Of a stretch of 64,000 bases of DNA, positions 20,545 to 51,639 are shown piece by piece (the stretch's first letter is position 1; every line of letters begins with the position of its first letter). This stretch comes from Hemicordylus capensis (Eukaryota > Chordata > Lepidosauria > Squamata > Cordylidae), in contig NC_069662.1 in the NCBI RefSeq assembly GCF_027244095.1, positions 11,496,501 to 11,560,500 on the forward strand. The letters run 5' to 3'. A program made the translations under genes and the position numbers. The notes below the pieces were generated by a model. The model worked only from the letters and a program-made list of their open reading frames with translations. It did no database searches and was not told the DNA's origin.

Positions 20545-20680
20545 GACTCAAATGAGTTCTCAGGCCTAGATCCCCAGATGCTGTTGGACTACAACTCCCA
20601 TGGCCCAATGTCATTGTAGTGGGTGATGGGAGTTGTAGTCCAACAGCATCTAGGCACCGACATTTGAGAACGCTTGCAGT
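20545..20680. mobile_element. Family M MITE
   Basis: Arms ctcaggcctagatcc.cagatgctgttggactaca and its inverse around a catggcccaatgtcattg centre. The arm contains ggactacaactcccatgg. Confidence 0.7.
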
Positions 20681-20689
20681 AACTAGGGG

Positions 20690-21570
20690 CTTAAGGGAAG
20701 AGATCTCTCCATTTAGAAAATATTCTATTTGAGGGCCAGGAAGAGAGTGGATTTTAATTTAGTGATGGTTGATTGGCGGAGGGAGATAGTGGGGTCCAGT
20801 TCTTCCCAGAATCTGGTCTCTTACTCGAGAAACCCCCACTCCATTCTAGATGCATGAGGGAAGTAGTGTGGTATATAGGAGAAAAAATACTCTGCACATG
20901 CTCAGAAGTGTTCTCATTATAGTCATTCCAAAAACCTTGAAAAGAAGGTTCAGCTTGGCCTCTTAAGGCTTTGATAAAATCCCAGCAGCCTTGAGTTCCT
21001 GCCCTGACTGCCCCTGCAAAAAACCTATCTCTTTTTCAAAGCCAAGAATCTAGGTGCCACTAAACTTTTGCAACTCCCTTCCACATTACTCACTGAAAAT
21101 ACCTTGGCATCTCGATCTGGATGCTGCAGCTTAGAAACCAGCCCCTCTAGGTTTGCCGTTGTTGTTATGGCTTGGTTCCTGTGCATAGCCGGGAAAGGTT
21201 GAACAGGATGACACAGCTTTTCCCAGCATAAAGAAAGCCTTTCCTGTTGGATTTCTGCCTCTCATGCCAAATCCTGTCGTTAGATACTTGGCACTTCCTT
21301 CCTCTCAAATCCAGCACTTCCTCTGCTTCCCGCGCCTAAAAATAAATTTCCAAGATGTCTTTCCTACATGCTCACCACCCTGACTTTGCATCCTAAAATC
21401 CAGCCTCCTTCCCAGAGCTGAGAATGAAATCTAGAGCTTGTCTTCTCACACTTCTGCATTTCTGCAGATGAAGGTCAGCAGCCGCCCCTTCTCAGGGATA
21501 CCGTCTCCCCACACACTCCTTGCCTAGGGTGTTGGTTGGAACTTGCGGTAACTTCACTTTGGGGGCTTAT
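20690..21570. other. No gene; presumed intron of paralogue 2
   Basis: Unique-looking sequence with no supported exon. It lies between the candidate donor at 19942 and the acceptor at 23348. Confidence 0.4.
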
Positions 21571-21582
21571 AAATTATGCTGG

Positions 21583-21840
21583 GTCACCTTAAGTGGTGCA
21601 GCAGGGAAATGCTTGACTAACAAGCAGAAGGTTGCTGGTTCGAATCCCCACTAGTATGTTTCCCAGATTATGAGAAACTCCTATATCGGGCAGCAGTGAT
21701 ATAGGAAGATGCTGAAAGGCATCATCTCACACTGTGCGGGAGGAGGCAATGGTCAACCCCTCCTGTATTCTACCAAAGACAACCACAGGGCTCTGTGGGT
21801 GCCAGGAGTCGAAATCGACTTGACGGCACACTTTACCTTT
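21583..21840 (+). repeat. SINE S2 with perfect 12-bp target duplication
   Basis: Flanked by aaattatgctgg at 21571-21582 and 21841-21852. It has the B box ggttcgaatcccc and ends cttgacggcacactttacct. This copy defines the full length of family S2 (about 258 bp). Confidence 0.9.
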
Positions 21841-22444
21841 AAATTATGCTGGCCACCAACCTCCATCAACTCCTTGAAATGACCCTCATTAAGACCTCAC
21901 AATGGTGGTCAACCTGTGCCTGGGCTGTACTACTCCCCCCCCCATGGGTTATACCACTATAGTGAGAATGTACCACTTCATGGAGGGGGGACTCAGATAA
22001 CAGAATGCTCCATACAAAAACAAAACCTCAAGTTTTCCATACGTCTGCACCCAGAAAACTAGAATGTCAGGGAGAGAGTTGCTGACCTATCCTTCACATG
22101 CTCGTTCTCTGTGCAAGGATCTCCCCCCCCTCCTCTCAAGGATTGAACCTCCCCCACCACAAACACACCTTTCAATCGTAAGTGACCTTACCTGCAGCCT
22201 GGTATGGCACAGCCCAACCCCGGGGGGGGGGGGGGCTAGTAAGAACTAGACCAAAAGGCCTAGTCCTCATTGACTGCCTTAGACCCTTAACTGGCAACTA
22301 GAGAGCCATTATGAGGAAGCCGTGAGGAATAACGGGCCAAGATCCCCCTCAAACGTGCCTTTCCAATGCCAACTTGCTGGTGCAACCCCCAATTCCCACC
22401 CCCCTTCTTCCTCCCTACATTAAATTTTGCCTGCCATTCTGCTA

Positions 22445-22690
22445 CTGAGATGGCAAATATTTATATACCGCTCTTCATCTAAAGTTCTCCAAGCAGTTTC
22501 CATAGAAAAACAAATCCATAAATAAGATGGTTCTCCAAGGGCTCGCAATCTAAAAAGAAACATAAGGCAAATACCAGCAACAGCCCCTGGAGGGATGCTG
22601 TGCTGGGGGGTTGGACAGGGCCAATCGCTCTCCCCCTGCTAAATATGAGAGAATGGCCACTTTTAAAGGTGTCTCTTTGCTCAGTTAGCA
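22445..22690 (-). repeat. Repeat family A, reverse
   Basis: Contains tttatataccgctcttc, ccaagggctcgcaatct, ctgtgctggggggttgg and aggtgtctctttgctcagtt blocks. Confidence 0.75.
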
Positions 22691-22849
22691 GTTAGTTCTC
22701 TGCTCTTGCTCTTTCTTTTCCTCCCGTCTTTTGATTGCTTGAAATGCCTGCTTTTTAATGGGCATAATGGGGCAGCGGCAAGAGAGAAGCTAAGCTGGCA
22801 ACTGTTGTGCAAGGAAGGACACCTCTAGGCTGGACTTGGCCTACACCAG

Positions 22850-22945
22850 GAGTACGCCAACCTGGGTCTCCAGCTGTTGTTGGACTGCAGCTCCCATCAT
22901 CCAGTGCTCAAAGGCCATTGAGGCTGGGGGTGATGGCAGTTGTAG
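22850..22945. mobile_element. Family M MITE, partial
   Basis: cagctgttgttggactgcag and cattgaggctgggggtgatgg arms. The end is cut by the adjacent Sauria SINE. Confidence 0.6.
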
Positions 22946-23178
22946 ACAGCCATTGTGTAGTGGTTAGAGTGCTGGACTAGGACCGGGGAGACCCGAGTTC
23001 AAATCCCCATTCAGCCATGAAACTAGCTGGGTGACTCTGGGCCAGTCACTTCTCTCTCAGCCTAACCTACTTCACAGGGTTGTTGTGAGGAGAAACTGAA
23101 GTATGTAGTATACCGCTCTGGGCTCCTTGGAGGAAGAGCGGGATATAAAATGTAAATAAATAATAATAATAATAGATC
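22946..23178 (+). repeat. Sauria SINE
   Basis: A box tagtggttagagtgctgg, B box gagttcaaatcccc, Bov-B-like tail ctccttggaggaagagcg, then (AAT)n. It ends about 170 bases before the acceptor of paralogue 2. Confidence 0.85.
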
Positions 23179-23366
23179 TAATGGGGCATGTAGGAAATGG
23201 CCCTCCCTTATTGTTCTCCTTGATGCCCGTTTGTAAAAAAAGCATTCATTGACAAACTACCTTTGAACCTGGAGATTTTACTAAGCTGTCAAGACAAATG
23301 GCATTTTTAATTACTGTTATTCTCACGTTTATGTCCCCCATTTGATAGGAACCGTGGGCTGTGCAC

Positions 23367-24380
23367 ATGGCTGCTCTTGTCCCTCGGACAGACTCTTCTG
23401 GCACCGACGTCTTCGCCACCCGCCACGGCTGCTTCATCGTCCGCTCAGACCTGGGCTGTTTCCTTCAAGCGCTTGACTTCTGCTCAGGGCAGGACATCAC
23501 GGTGTGGGACCTGCATCCAGCCTGCCGTGGCGGAGACCACTACGTGGGCGATCCCACCAGCTCCGCCATCTACCTCCTCCGCGGGGACACCTTTTGCAAA
23601 GTCCTGGACCTGAGCTCGGCACCCCCCGGCAGTGCTCTCCCGTTGCACCCCAGCTGCCAAGGGGGGGACCATTATGCCTGCTGCGAGGGCCGTTTCTTCA
23701 TCTTCTTCCCGTCACGTGGCGTGGTCCTCTCTGTGGCTGACCTGGCCACCGGGGCAGCAGCCGAGGAGGTCCGTCTGGAGCCTGCACTCCTCCAAGGAAT
23801 GTACTATTACGGTGCCGATGCCACCCACCTCGCCTGCTTCAGGGTGAATGAGGAAAGCCGGCCTTGTGTCCACCTTTTTGCCCCAGCAGGACGTGAGGAG
23901 GTCTTCTCTCTCCATCCCGATGTGGCTTCGTTCCTCCCCGGAGGCCTGGCCCTGATCCACGGGCCTGCCTTTGGAGTGTGGGAGTGTCTTAAGTTGATCT
24001 CCAACGCCACAGACCTGCCCATGCCCAGCAGCCATGAAATCGCCCGCAAGGTTGGCTGTTCCAAGGTGGTGTTCGGCCAGAAGGTTGCCGCCTCGGGGTC
24101 CCTGGACGCCAAAGCCTTGGCGGTTGCTCTTCTGCAGTCGCAGTTCTCCCTCCCGGCTGCTTTCGGGGGCCTGGGGCTGCGAACGGAGCAGGAAGAGTGG
24201 GAGGAGGTGGCGGAAGAGGGGGAGGCCCTGCGGGTGATCCTGCAGCCCAGGCAGAAGCTGTACTGGTGGCAGTACCGCCTGGGATTGGGCAATGACCCCA
24301 TCCTCTTCTGCCGATCTCTGAAAGTCACCCGCAGCCCTTCGCCCCCTACTCACGTTCCTCTGCCACTGGCCGACCCTTGA
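23367..24380 (+). CDS. Unnamed four-repeat protein, paralogue 2
   Basis: The family is not recognised and no function is assigned. The product is 337 residues. The ATG at 23367 follows the acceptor cccatttgatag (ending 23348) and has a good context (GTGCACATGG). Three consecutive units of exactly 44 residues (16-59, 60-103, 104-147) and a fourth of about 46 (148-193) are visible. The motif is strand, strand, DL, then LHPACRGGDHY / LHPSCQGGDHY; units 3 and 4 are degenerate (LEPALLQGMYY, LHPDVASFLPGG). Residues about 200-337 hold GPAFGVWECL, SSHEIARKVGC, FGGLGLRTEQEEW, YRLGLGNDPILFCRSLKVT, collinear with paralogue 1. It is more GC-rich at third positions than paralogue 1, as expected near a CpG island. 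Cys is abundant in the repeats. No signal peptide or membrane helix is seen. AATAAA is at 24441. Confidence 0.9.
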   Translation: MAALVPRTDSSGTDVFATRHGCFIVRSDLGCFLQALDFCSGQDITVWDLHPACRGGDHYVGDPTSSAIYLLRGDTFCKVLDLSSAPPGSALPLHPSCQGGDHYACCEGRFFIFFPSRGVVLSVADLATGAAAEEVRLEPALLQGMYYYGADATHLACFRVNEESRPCVHLFAPAGREEVFSLHPDVASFLPGGLALIHGPAFGVWECLKLISNATDLPMPSSHEIARKVGCSKVVFGQKVAASGSLDAKALAVALLQSQFSLPAAFGGLGLRTEQEEWEEVAEEGEALRVILQPRQKLYWWQYRLGLGNDPILFCRSLKVTRSPSPPTHVPLPLADP

Positions 24381-24440
24381 TGATTAGGACTAAGTGACAG
24401 GAAAGTTAACGTTTTCTTTGGGTGGGCAGGGAACCTGAAA

Positions 24441-24446
24441 AATAAA
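24441..24446 (+). terminator. Polyadenylation signal of paralogue 2
   Basis: AATAAA 60 bases after the stop, followed by a GTTGGTCTGGTGGTG GT-rich element. Confidence 0.85.
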
Positions 24447-24449
24447 AGT

Positions 24450-25440
24450 TGTGAACCTCCTTCTGTTCCCTGTTGGTCTGGTGGTGTTATACCCATTTCA
24501 TGGAAGATAAAATCCAAAAGTGGGTTTCACACAGGACTGATTACAGCAGCGACCTTGCAACACCCTGCAGAGCGCACCATATAGCAGCACAGAAAATCCA
24601 GTATTGGCTTAGATAACCTCTTACTCTATAAAGCTCTTTTACGTCCTTTCAGTTTGTACCGTCAAGGGGAGGGCTACAAGTCAGAGACTTGTTATCGTCA
24701 AGGATGGGCAAGTTCTCCAACTTGGAAGGGGCAGGGAGAAGTATAGATTTCAGTGCCTGGCTGCTTAGTGACCCACACGGTTCTCATGGGAGGATTGTTG
24801 TTGGACTCTAGATGGCAGGGGACATTCTCTTTTGATCATGAGGGCATCAACTCCCCTCACCCCCAGCCTCTAACCACTGTGGCTGGGGACAAGGGGAATT
24901 GTAGAGCAACAGCTGGAGACCCAAGTGTGAGAACCCCTAACCTCATGGTTGGGTGTGGGTGGAGAGGAAGTGTGGTGCTCAGGCTTGAGGAAGAGTCTGT
25001 GGCTGTAGAAGTGGCTACCCAGTATCAGGCCCACATGAGACCCACTCAGGATCCCCAGACTCTTGGGGACAAAAGTTGAGGCCCCTAGCTGACACGCTCT
25101 GGTTTACACACACAGTCTTTGAGGAAGGCCACGGAATCCTAGGACTGGATTGGTTCAAGCAGTGAGGGGTTCTGGCTTCTTTCTCCATGCTTTAGCTCAC
25201 TGTCATGGGGTGTTCATGGTCTCTTTTGTGTCTTCACAAGACTTTGTACTTCATCTTCCTCTACATGCCAGAGAGAGCCATCATGAAGTTGTTTACATGC
25301 TCTGTAAGCCTGGGAAGGACAAGAGGCCAGTCAGGAGCCCTCATTTCATCAAATTCTCAAGTTCCCCAATAACATTTGGGGAAGGGAAATAAAAACTTCG
25401 CTAACTGCTGATGGCATCATCCAGCTCCAATCATTTTCTG
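24450..25440. other. Intergenic, no gene recognised
   Basis: Sequence between the convergent ends of paralogue 2 and KHNYN. No exon or named repeat is supported. Confidence 0.4.
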
Positions 25441-25451
25441 TATTTTACAAC

Positions 25452-25496
25452 TTTATTATTAAACAGCCAATTTTATTAAGTAGCAACAATTTTATT
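25452..25496 (-). terminator. Candidate KHNYN polyadenylation signals
   Basis: On the minus strand AATAAA occurs at 25496-25491, 25477-25472 and 25457-25452, in an imperfect tandem (attattaaacagcca twice). The nearest AATAAA lies about 1.15 kb past the KHNYN stop. An A13/T15 inverted run sits at 25588-25621 just before it. Confidence 0.5.
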
Positions 25497-26649
25497 ATTA
25501 AACAGCCAAAAGCCTTTGGTCAGAAAATGCATGACACTCTTTGCTTTCAAAAAAAGGTTCAATTTCTCCAGTTACTGAAAAGCCAATTTTAAAAAAAAAA
25601 AAATCCTTTTTTTTTTTTTTTGCGTTGGGATATCTGAAATTTTTGCAATTTTCTAAGAAAAAGAGCATATTGAGTTTTCCTCCTCCGGCTGTGTTAGGAG
25701 GAGAAAAATAATTTCTTTTTTTGAAAAAATATAAATCTGGCACCTGAAACTGACTGAAGAATTTACTGGATGTTGGGAGGCACTTCTAAAAGAATATAAT
25801 AAATAGAAACCAGAATGATTTTTAAAACACAAAAGCATGATCAATAATGCTTCCCGGACAAGGACATAAAAATATTTGCCATGGAGCTCTGGACAATAAT
25901 CTAAAATAGAATTTGCTTAGTTTTGTGTTGCTGTCCCTCCCTGATCCATAGCGATTGCATCCATAATCTGGAAGGAAAAGACTAAGGTAACACTGAGGTC
26001 CTTCAATTAGTTCTCCAAACAAAGTCTACACTTTCCCCAGTCTAAATCAGATAAATTTGTCTGGAATTCACTTATTTGCTATGGTTTCCAGCCCAGGTAC
26101 CCTGAGGATTATATAAATGCTGGGGATCCTGTAAGAAACCCCTCTTTTAGAACAATTCCCACAATGCCCTGGGATGGCGGGGTGAGGGAGCCATGACAGT
26201 TAAGTCAATTTAAATTCACAGTGGAGACATGCCATCCAAAAGGAGATTGTGCCACCACATGATGTATAACTTGCACCCCTTCAACTAGCTTCAGAATATG
26301 TACTAACTTAACCCTGAGGTCCATCAAGGCCACTTGAAAATCCACATGGTCTGGAACTGAACATCCATCATGCCACGGTAAGAAGAGACAAGCATTTTTT
26401 GTACTGGATAGTATGGGGGAGAAGCACTATCATCAGGGCTCTGTGATTTTGGTAGGAAGGGCATCAGCAGTGGTTAATGTTCTGCTCAGAATTAAATAAC
26501 AAAAGTTGTTTTCTGTATTCCCCGTCACGTTTACAGATGCTGTGACTCATTTTTGCTACCAATGCACTGAAGTTCAAGCTCATACCAGGAGCAGCTGCAT
26601 TAATGCACCCACATTTTGTGGGAGGGAGAAATGGATGAAGTTAGTTGGC

Positions 26650-46572
<19,923 letters not shown>

Positions 46573-46733
46573 GTTGGGAGATCACGACGCTGGCTTTGGT
46601 GTTGCACTCCGGTTCAGTGACAGTGTGGGACGTTGTGCAGTTAACAAGCTGTGGGAAGAAACTACTGGTTGAAAAAGGCTCTGGGTTGAATTTTACCTTC
46701 AATCATAATACAAGGAGCTCCAATATCTTTCTC

Positions 46734-47370
46734 GCCTACTTTCTGAAGGGAAGACGTCTTTTAAGATCACTGCGTCTGCATGTATGTCTGTGTGTGTTCC
46801 ACCCCACTGTGTGTGTTTTTCATAACAAATGTTATTAAATGTTTGTGTTTACAGTCTGAAACAAATCAAATTCACAGCAAGTGGAAAGCCATCCTAGAGA
46901 AAGGCAATGGGAGTATTTTTTGCTGATCTGCCATCTTGTTTCAAGATGGCTGCCACTCAAAATATAGCAAACACCCCTTTGTAGCTCTTGTGTTGATATC
47001 TGGATACAAACCAAATTCACAGCACGTGGGAGAGAGCCCTATGGAACACAATCGGACCTACTTTTAAAAAAAAAACTGATTCACCACTTTGTTTCAAGAT
47101 AGTAGCCATCCAAAATATAGTCAACACCCCTTTGTAACTCTTGTACTGACTACTGAAAACAAACCAAATTCACAGCACATGGGAGAGGGGCCTAGGGGAC
47201 CCCAGTAAAGGTATTTTTTGGCAGTCCACCATGTTGGTTCAAGATGGCAGCCACACAAAGTATAGACAACACCTCCTTGTAACCCATGGGCTGGTAGAAA
47301 CCAAATTCACAGCACATGGGACGATGGCCTAGGTAAAAGTAACTAAGTTAAAAGATGTAGAAAGTAGGCT
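46734..47370. mobile_element. Tandem-array element 3 (HINE/DINE-1-like), upstream of KHNYN exon 1
   Basis: GCCTACTTTCTG at 46734 faces AGAAAGTAGGC at 47359-47369. Between them are three to four units of about 145 bp with aaccaaattcacagcacatg, ccatcttgtttcaagatggc and acacccctttgtaactc. The termini match elements 1 and 2 but the array sequence differs. Confidence 0.55.
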
Positions 47371-48074
47371 CTGTTAGTTCTCCATAGACCAGCTTATTTT
47401 GTCCTACAAGAATCTGTACCAGGAGCACGACTAGAAAGTGGGAGGATCACGGTTATGCATGGGAGGTGAGACGCACTGAGGAAATACAAGCCAGAAGCAT
47501 GAAAAAGGGTCACCAGCACAGAGCCAGGCTCTGAACCCAAAAGCCAGTTCTGAGGGAGCTGAACTGAACTCAAAAGCCAGTTCTGAGGGATATTTTGAGT
47601 AAGCCAGAACCAAACCCAAAACAAAAATCTCTTGTTGACTTGACCCCAGACCAAAACTGTGAATGTAAAACATGGTAGCTGATTCGAAATACATGCTTCC
47701 TCGGTTAGGTGTGCAGCCTTTATACAGCCATAACTGTACAATAAATGTTTTATCTTCTTGTTTCTGTAGCCCGGTGTATGTAGTTTGTTTGTAAATTCCC
47801 TTTTAAAATATTCAAACATAAACAGCTTTTTAAAAAAGATTAAGATTTTATTTCTCAAGCTAGACAGTTTTTGTTGTATTTATTTTTCAGTTACACAGCA
47901 ATCTAATGTAGTGTTTGATATTGTTCTACATGAAATGTACTACAGCATGATGAAATGAAACTGGTTCAAAGTACCTGAGTGAATAGAAACTGAGCCACAG
48001 AGCTGAACAGAAACTGACTGTTCATAACTGGAAATGCAGCCAAATTGTTAATCATTGAACCCCTATACCACGAG
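47371..48074. other. Presumed KHNYN 5' intron, nothing recognised
   Basis: Contains a duplicated gaacccaaaagccagttctgaggg-type phrase (47535-47590). No exon is supported. Confidence 0.35.
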
Positions 48075-48265
48075 CACTGTTCCCTCTAAGGCGTGCGTGT
48101 GTGCCCACACTCACACGTTTTTGGATGTCCACTCAGTTCATTTTAGATCAGGTTGAATCAGGAAGGGTCCACTCTGAATGCATTTGCACACACACTGCCT
48201 TGATACTGCCGCCCAGAACAAAACTCATTCCGCACACTGATTTAAAAAATTTAGAGAGAACACAG
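48075..48265. mobile_element. Non-autonomous hAT MITE, 191 bp
   Basis: Ends cactgttccctctaagg / ttagagagaacacag. Target duplication accacgag / accacaag (48067-48074, 48266-48273, one mismatch). It shares the ctgccttgatactgcc box with 28028-28984. Confidence 0.85.
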
Positions 48266-48579
48266 ACCACAAGACTGTGAGAATGCAAAAAAGTCAAAGA
48301 ATGTGACACCCATTGCAGAATTTAGGCCCCTAGGCACCCCAGTTTTCAGTTTTTTTCAAGCAACCTTCTATAAAATGAGGATATTAATTATCGACTCAGA
48401 GAGCTGTGATGAGGACAGATGAGATCATGAAGATTGAAAGAAGCAAGTAGGGAGGCACTATAAAATGATTTTTGATTCAAGGAAAGAGGGAGGGAGGAAG
48501 GGGGAGAGAACTCCCATTACTAGGTGGAGTGTGTGGAAGCTGAACTGCAATCTCTCAGCCAAAGTCTATTTACATGCTG

Positions 48580-48885
48580 ATTCATTATAATTATTACTAC
48601 TACTACAAATATTGATAAAACTGATTTTCTATGCTTTAAAAAAGGCCTTAAAGAGATTTACACAACAAACAAGAAGAGGAGACGGTTCCCTGTCTCCAAA
48701 GGGCTCACAATCTAAAAAGAAACACAAGAACGACACTGTCAACAATCCCTGGGAGTCTGGTGTCTTACTTGTGTTTCTTTTTAGATTGTGAGGTTGCTCA
48801 TGCTGAGCTGAACATGGTTACTCTCCCCCTGCTGAACAGATATCCTTCAAGATATGTTACACACACACACACACACACACACACT
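48580..48885 (-). repeat. Repeat family A fragment and (AC)n
   Basis: ccctgtctccaaagggctc and acaatctaaaaagaaac at 48690-48725, then a partial inverse piece. An (AC)n tract lies at 48851-48883. Confidence 0.65.
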
Positions 48886-48999
48886 TACTTTATGATGCTT
48901 GTAAACCATTGGGGAGGGGGGTATCTTACCAGAGAGGGGGCATCTTCACATTTATACACCAATGGAGTATAAATGTGAAAAATAAACAAGAATAAGAGA

Positions 49000-49262
49000 G
49001 TCGCCAATGACTCAGCTGGGAAGTAACTTGCCTAGAGATCAAGAGGTTCCCAGTTCGAATCCCCGCTGGTGTGTTTTGCAGAAGAGGGGAAACTCCTATA
49101 TATGTAGTTAGATACCATATATCTCAGGTAGCAGTGATATAGGAAGGTGCTGAAAGGCATTATGCGCGGGAGGTGGCAATGGTAAACCCCTCCTGTATTC
49201 TACCAAGCAAACCACAGGGCTCCGTGGTCGCCAGGCACCAACTCAACTTGACGAGCAACAAG
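49000..49262 (+). repeat. SINE S2, forward
   Basis: B box cccagttcgaatccccgct, gatataggaaggtgctgaaa, ctcctgtattctaccaag, caacttgacgagcaac. Confidence 0.75.
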
Positions 49263-50155
49263 GATGGAAGAGTCTTGTGGCACCTTAAAGATGAACAGAT
49301 TTTCTCCGAGCATGAACTTTTGGGATTAGAGCCCCACTTTTATCAGACGTAGGAAATATTATTTCAATTGACAGATATACATCTGTATGATAGACGCATG
49401 AACAAACACAGACTGGTGTGATTTTGACAAAAAGCAGTATATATGCTTAATAAGAATGATAAATGGAGAGGCCAAAAGATCACAAAACGCAAGAGGTGGC
49501 ATTGGGCAGGCAAAGCTCAACTCTACGCCAGATAACCTCACATCCATCCGAACTCTGCATAGAAACCTTACGGGCCTTTCATGACCTTTCAGCAAAGGTT
49601 GGCAATTCTCCAGGACTGGCCTGGATTCCCCAGAACTGGCGTCAAAACAATTCCAGAGAGTCTGATGGGCCAATATTGTAAAAAAAAAAAAAACCCTGGA
49701 CAAATAATGGAAGTAAATATCACCAGGATTTTTCTGACAGAGTTGGCAACCTGGCTGGTGGCCCCACTGTTTTTCTCTGTTGTGTCTGTATGCGGTGTGT
49801 GGCACAGATACCATCATTACCTGAACTGAGGATTCTGAATTTAAGACGGGCACCTTAAAAAGCAGAGAGGTCCAATACAAGTTATTCCTGCGTTTTCTCG
49901 CAAGGAACAGGACTTTGAATTTAAGATGACCTCCTGATTTCTCTTATCCAGAAACCTGGGGGATGGGAGGGGGGACCCAAGTCTTCGATTCAGGCAAATA
50001 CAGCCGATAATCTGTCAACGCAGCAGACCCCTTTCTGAAACGCCACCAAAGCTTCTCCCTGAGCATGGGTCCTCAGAAGCCAGCAAAATGCAGCTCCAAG
50101 CCCGTGTGGCTGGCAGGCGAGAGGGGCCAAGGCTGCAATCCCAGGCACGTCTCCT
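49263..50155. other. No gene; repeat 'GAATTTAAGATGACC' copy at 49825-49930
   Basis: 49266-49360 (gtcttgtggcaccttaaaga, gagccccacttttatcagac) looks like a diverged interspersed repeat. Nothing codes convincingly. Confidence 0.35.
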
Positions 50156-50880
50156 CGGGAGTAAGCCTCACGGGCGGCAACGGGGCTGACCTCTGAGTCG
50201 ACGTGCCTCGGCTTGCGCGGTTGATCTGCGTGCGTCGTCTTGACACCCACAGCGCCTGCCTGACGCAATCTTTCCTTTGGAGAGAGGGCGAGATCTAGAG
50301 GGGTACCCTCTTCTCCCCCACCGAGACCCTCGCCCCGACGATCCCAGGACGCCGCCGCCGCCGCGCTTCTCCCAAGGGGGTCCTCCTCCTCCTCCTCCTC
50401 CCACAACGCCCCCTTCCTTCTTCTCCTCCCCGCATCCCAACCCACGGCGGAAAGCAACAAACCCCCTCCGCCCTCGCTCCTACCCACTGGAAGCAGCGTC
50501 GGGTTGCCACCAGCAGCGCCAGGCAGCGACGATCCGGCCATTCCCATCTCTCCTGCCTCCTCTCTCTTTAACCAGAACCAACAAAAACAAAAGTCAACTT
50601 TCCGCTTCCATTTTGGAGCAATGCGGAAATGCCCGATGAGGTTTGTAGCCTGGAGTTTCCCGGCTGGGCGGCGCGTCCCCAGGGAAGGACTTTCACTTTG
50701 CAAGCCTCCTGTGCCGATGTCAACTTCCTCCTGCATCGAAGAGGTAGAAATGTCGCCGCCTTCTCCCCGCCACCTGCGCCCCATGCTTTGGTCTGGCGCG
50801 CCTCCCAACCGGGCAGCTGATTTATAATGCTGGGGCACGCACCCCTGGGCATGGCCAGAGCGCCCCGCGCGCACACAAGC
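50156..50880 (-). promoter_or_regulatory. CpG island, candidate KHNYN promoter
   Basis: CpG-dense sequence (ccgccgccgccgcgcttc, cacgcacccctgggc, gcgccccgcgcgca) about 3.6 kb upstream of KHNYN exon 1, with no other gene claiming it. Direction is inferred from KHNYN, since no donor is clear. The 294-codon minus-strand frame across it is typical of GC-rich non-coding DNA. Confidence 0.5.
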
Positions 50881-50974
50881 CGGTGGAGAACCAAGGGGTG
50901 GACGGGCAGAGGGGCGTGTTTAAGCCTGCGAAATGCCTCTGGTGGTGTGCAGAGAGCACCCTGCGTCCATACAA

Positions 50975-51200
50975 CAACAACAATTTATATACCGCTTTTC
51001 AGCAAAAGTTTCAAAGCGGTTTATATAAATAAGATGGATCCCTGCCCCAAAGGCCTCAGTAAAGATCTCCCAAACTGCATAAGCAAGGGCTGCGAGTGCT
51101 TCTGATCATGTGCAGAAGGCCCTTAACAACAACAGCAACAATTTATATACCACTTTTCAATAAAAGTTTCCAAAGCGGTTTACATACAGAAAGAATAACT
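50975..51200. repeat. Two partial copies of a tataccgcttttca repeat
   Basis: acaacaatttatataccgct and ttcaaagcggtttatat at 50985-51030, repeated at 51135-51185. Related to the 3' ends at 22450 and 54785. Confidence 0.65.
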
Positions 51201-51635
51201 TCCATAGACACAATAAGGCTCTCCCGAGCTGCAAAATCAAGGGCTGCAAAATCATGCCTCTGATCATGTGAAAAGGGCCCCTGACTTCCATGCACACAAT
51301 AATAGTTTTAAATGGCACTTTAAAGGATCTCAGGGTCCGGTAAATGTTTTTGATCGTATGCTGAGGGATTCTCGCTTTCATACACACAATAAGGGTTTCT
51401 AAAGGAAGGTTCTAGGATCTCAAAGGGCTTCTGATCATGTGCAGAGGGCACTGCATACAGGTACATGCTTCCATGAATATAAGGAAAATATATATTATTA
51501 CAGAGTGCTCCTAATCATGTGTACTCAGCAATGTCCCATTAAGATCCACAGCACTGACTCTGTCCATTATAAAAGTCCTGAGACAGTGATGGCGCTGGAG
51601 TGCTCTTTCTTGAGAAGTTTCATCAGGCCCTGTGC
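51201..51635. other. Short-period degenerate repeats, no gene
   Basis: The phrase cttctgatcatgtgcagagggc and relatives recurs about every 80 bases from 51090 to 51520, suggesting a decayed tandem array. No exon is supported. Confidence 0.4.
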
Positions 51636-51639
51636 ACAG

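Noticed and set aside
23712-24353. 213- and 173-codon minus-strand frames
   Set aside because: They are the antisense of the GC-rich paralogue 2 coding sequence.
49990-50874. 294-codon minus-strand frame
   Set aside because: It spans a CpG island, has low-complexity Gly/Arg/Glu composition and competing frames on both strands, and shows no similarity I recognise.
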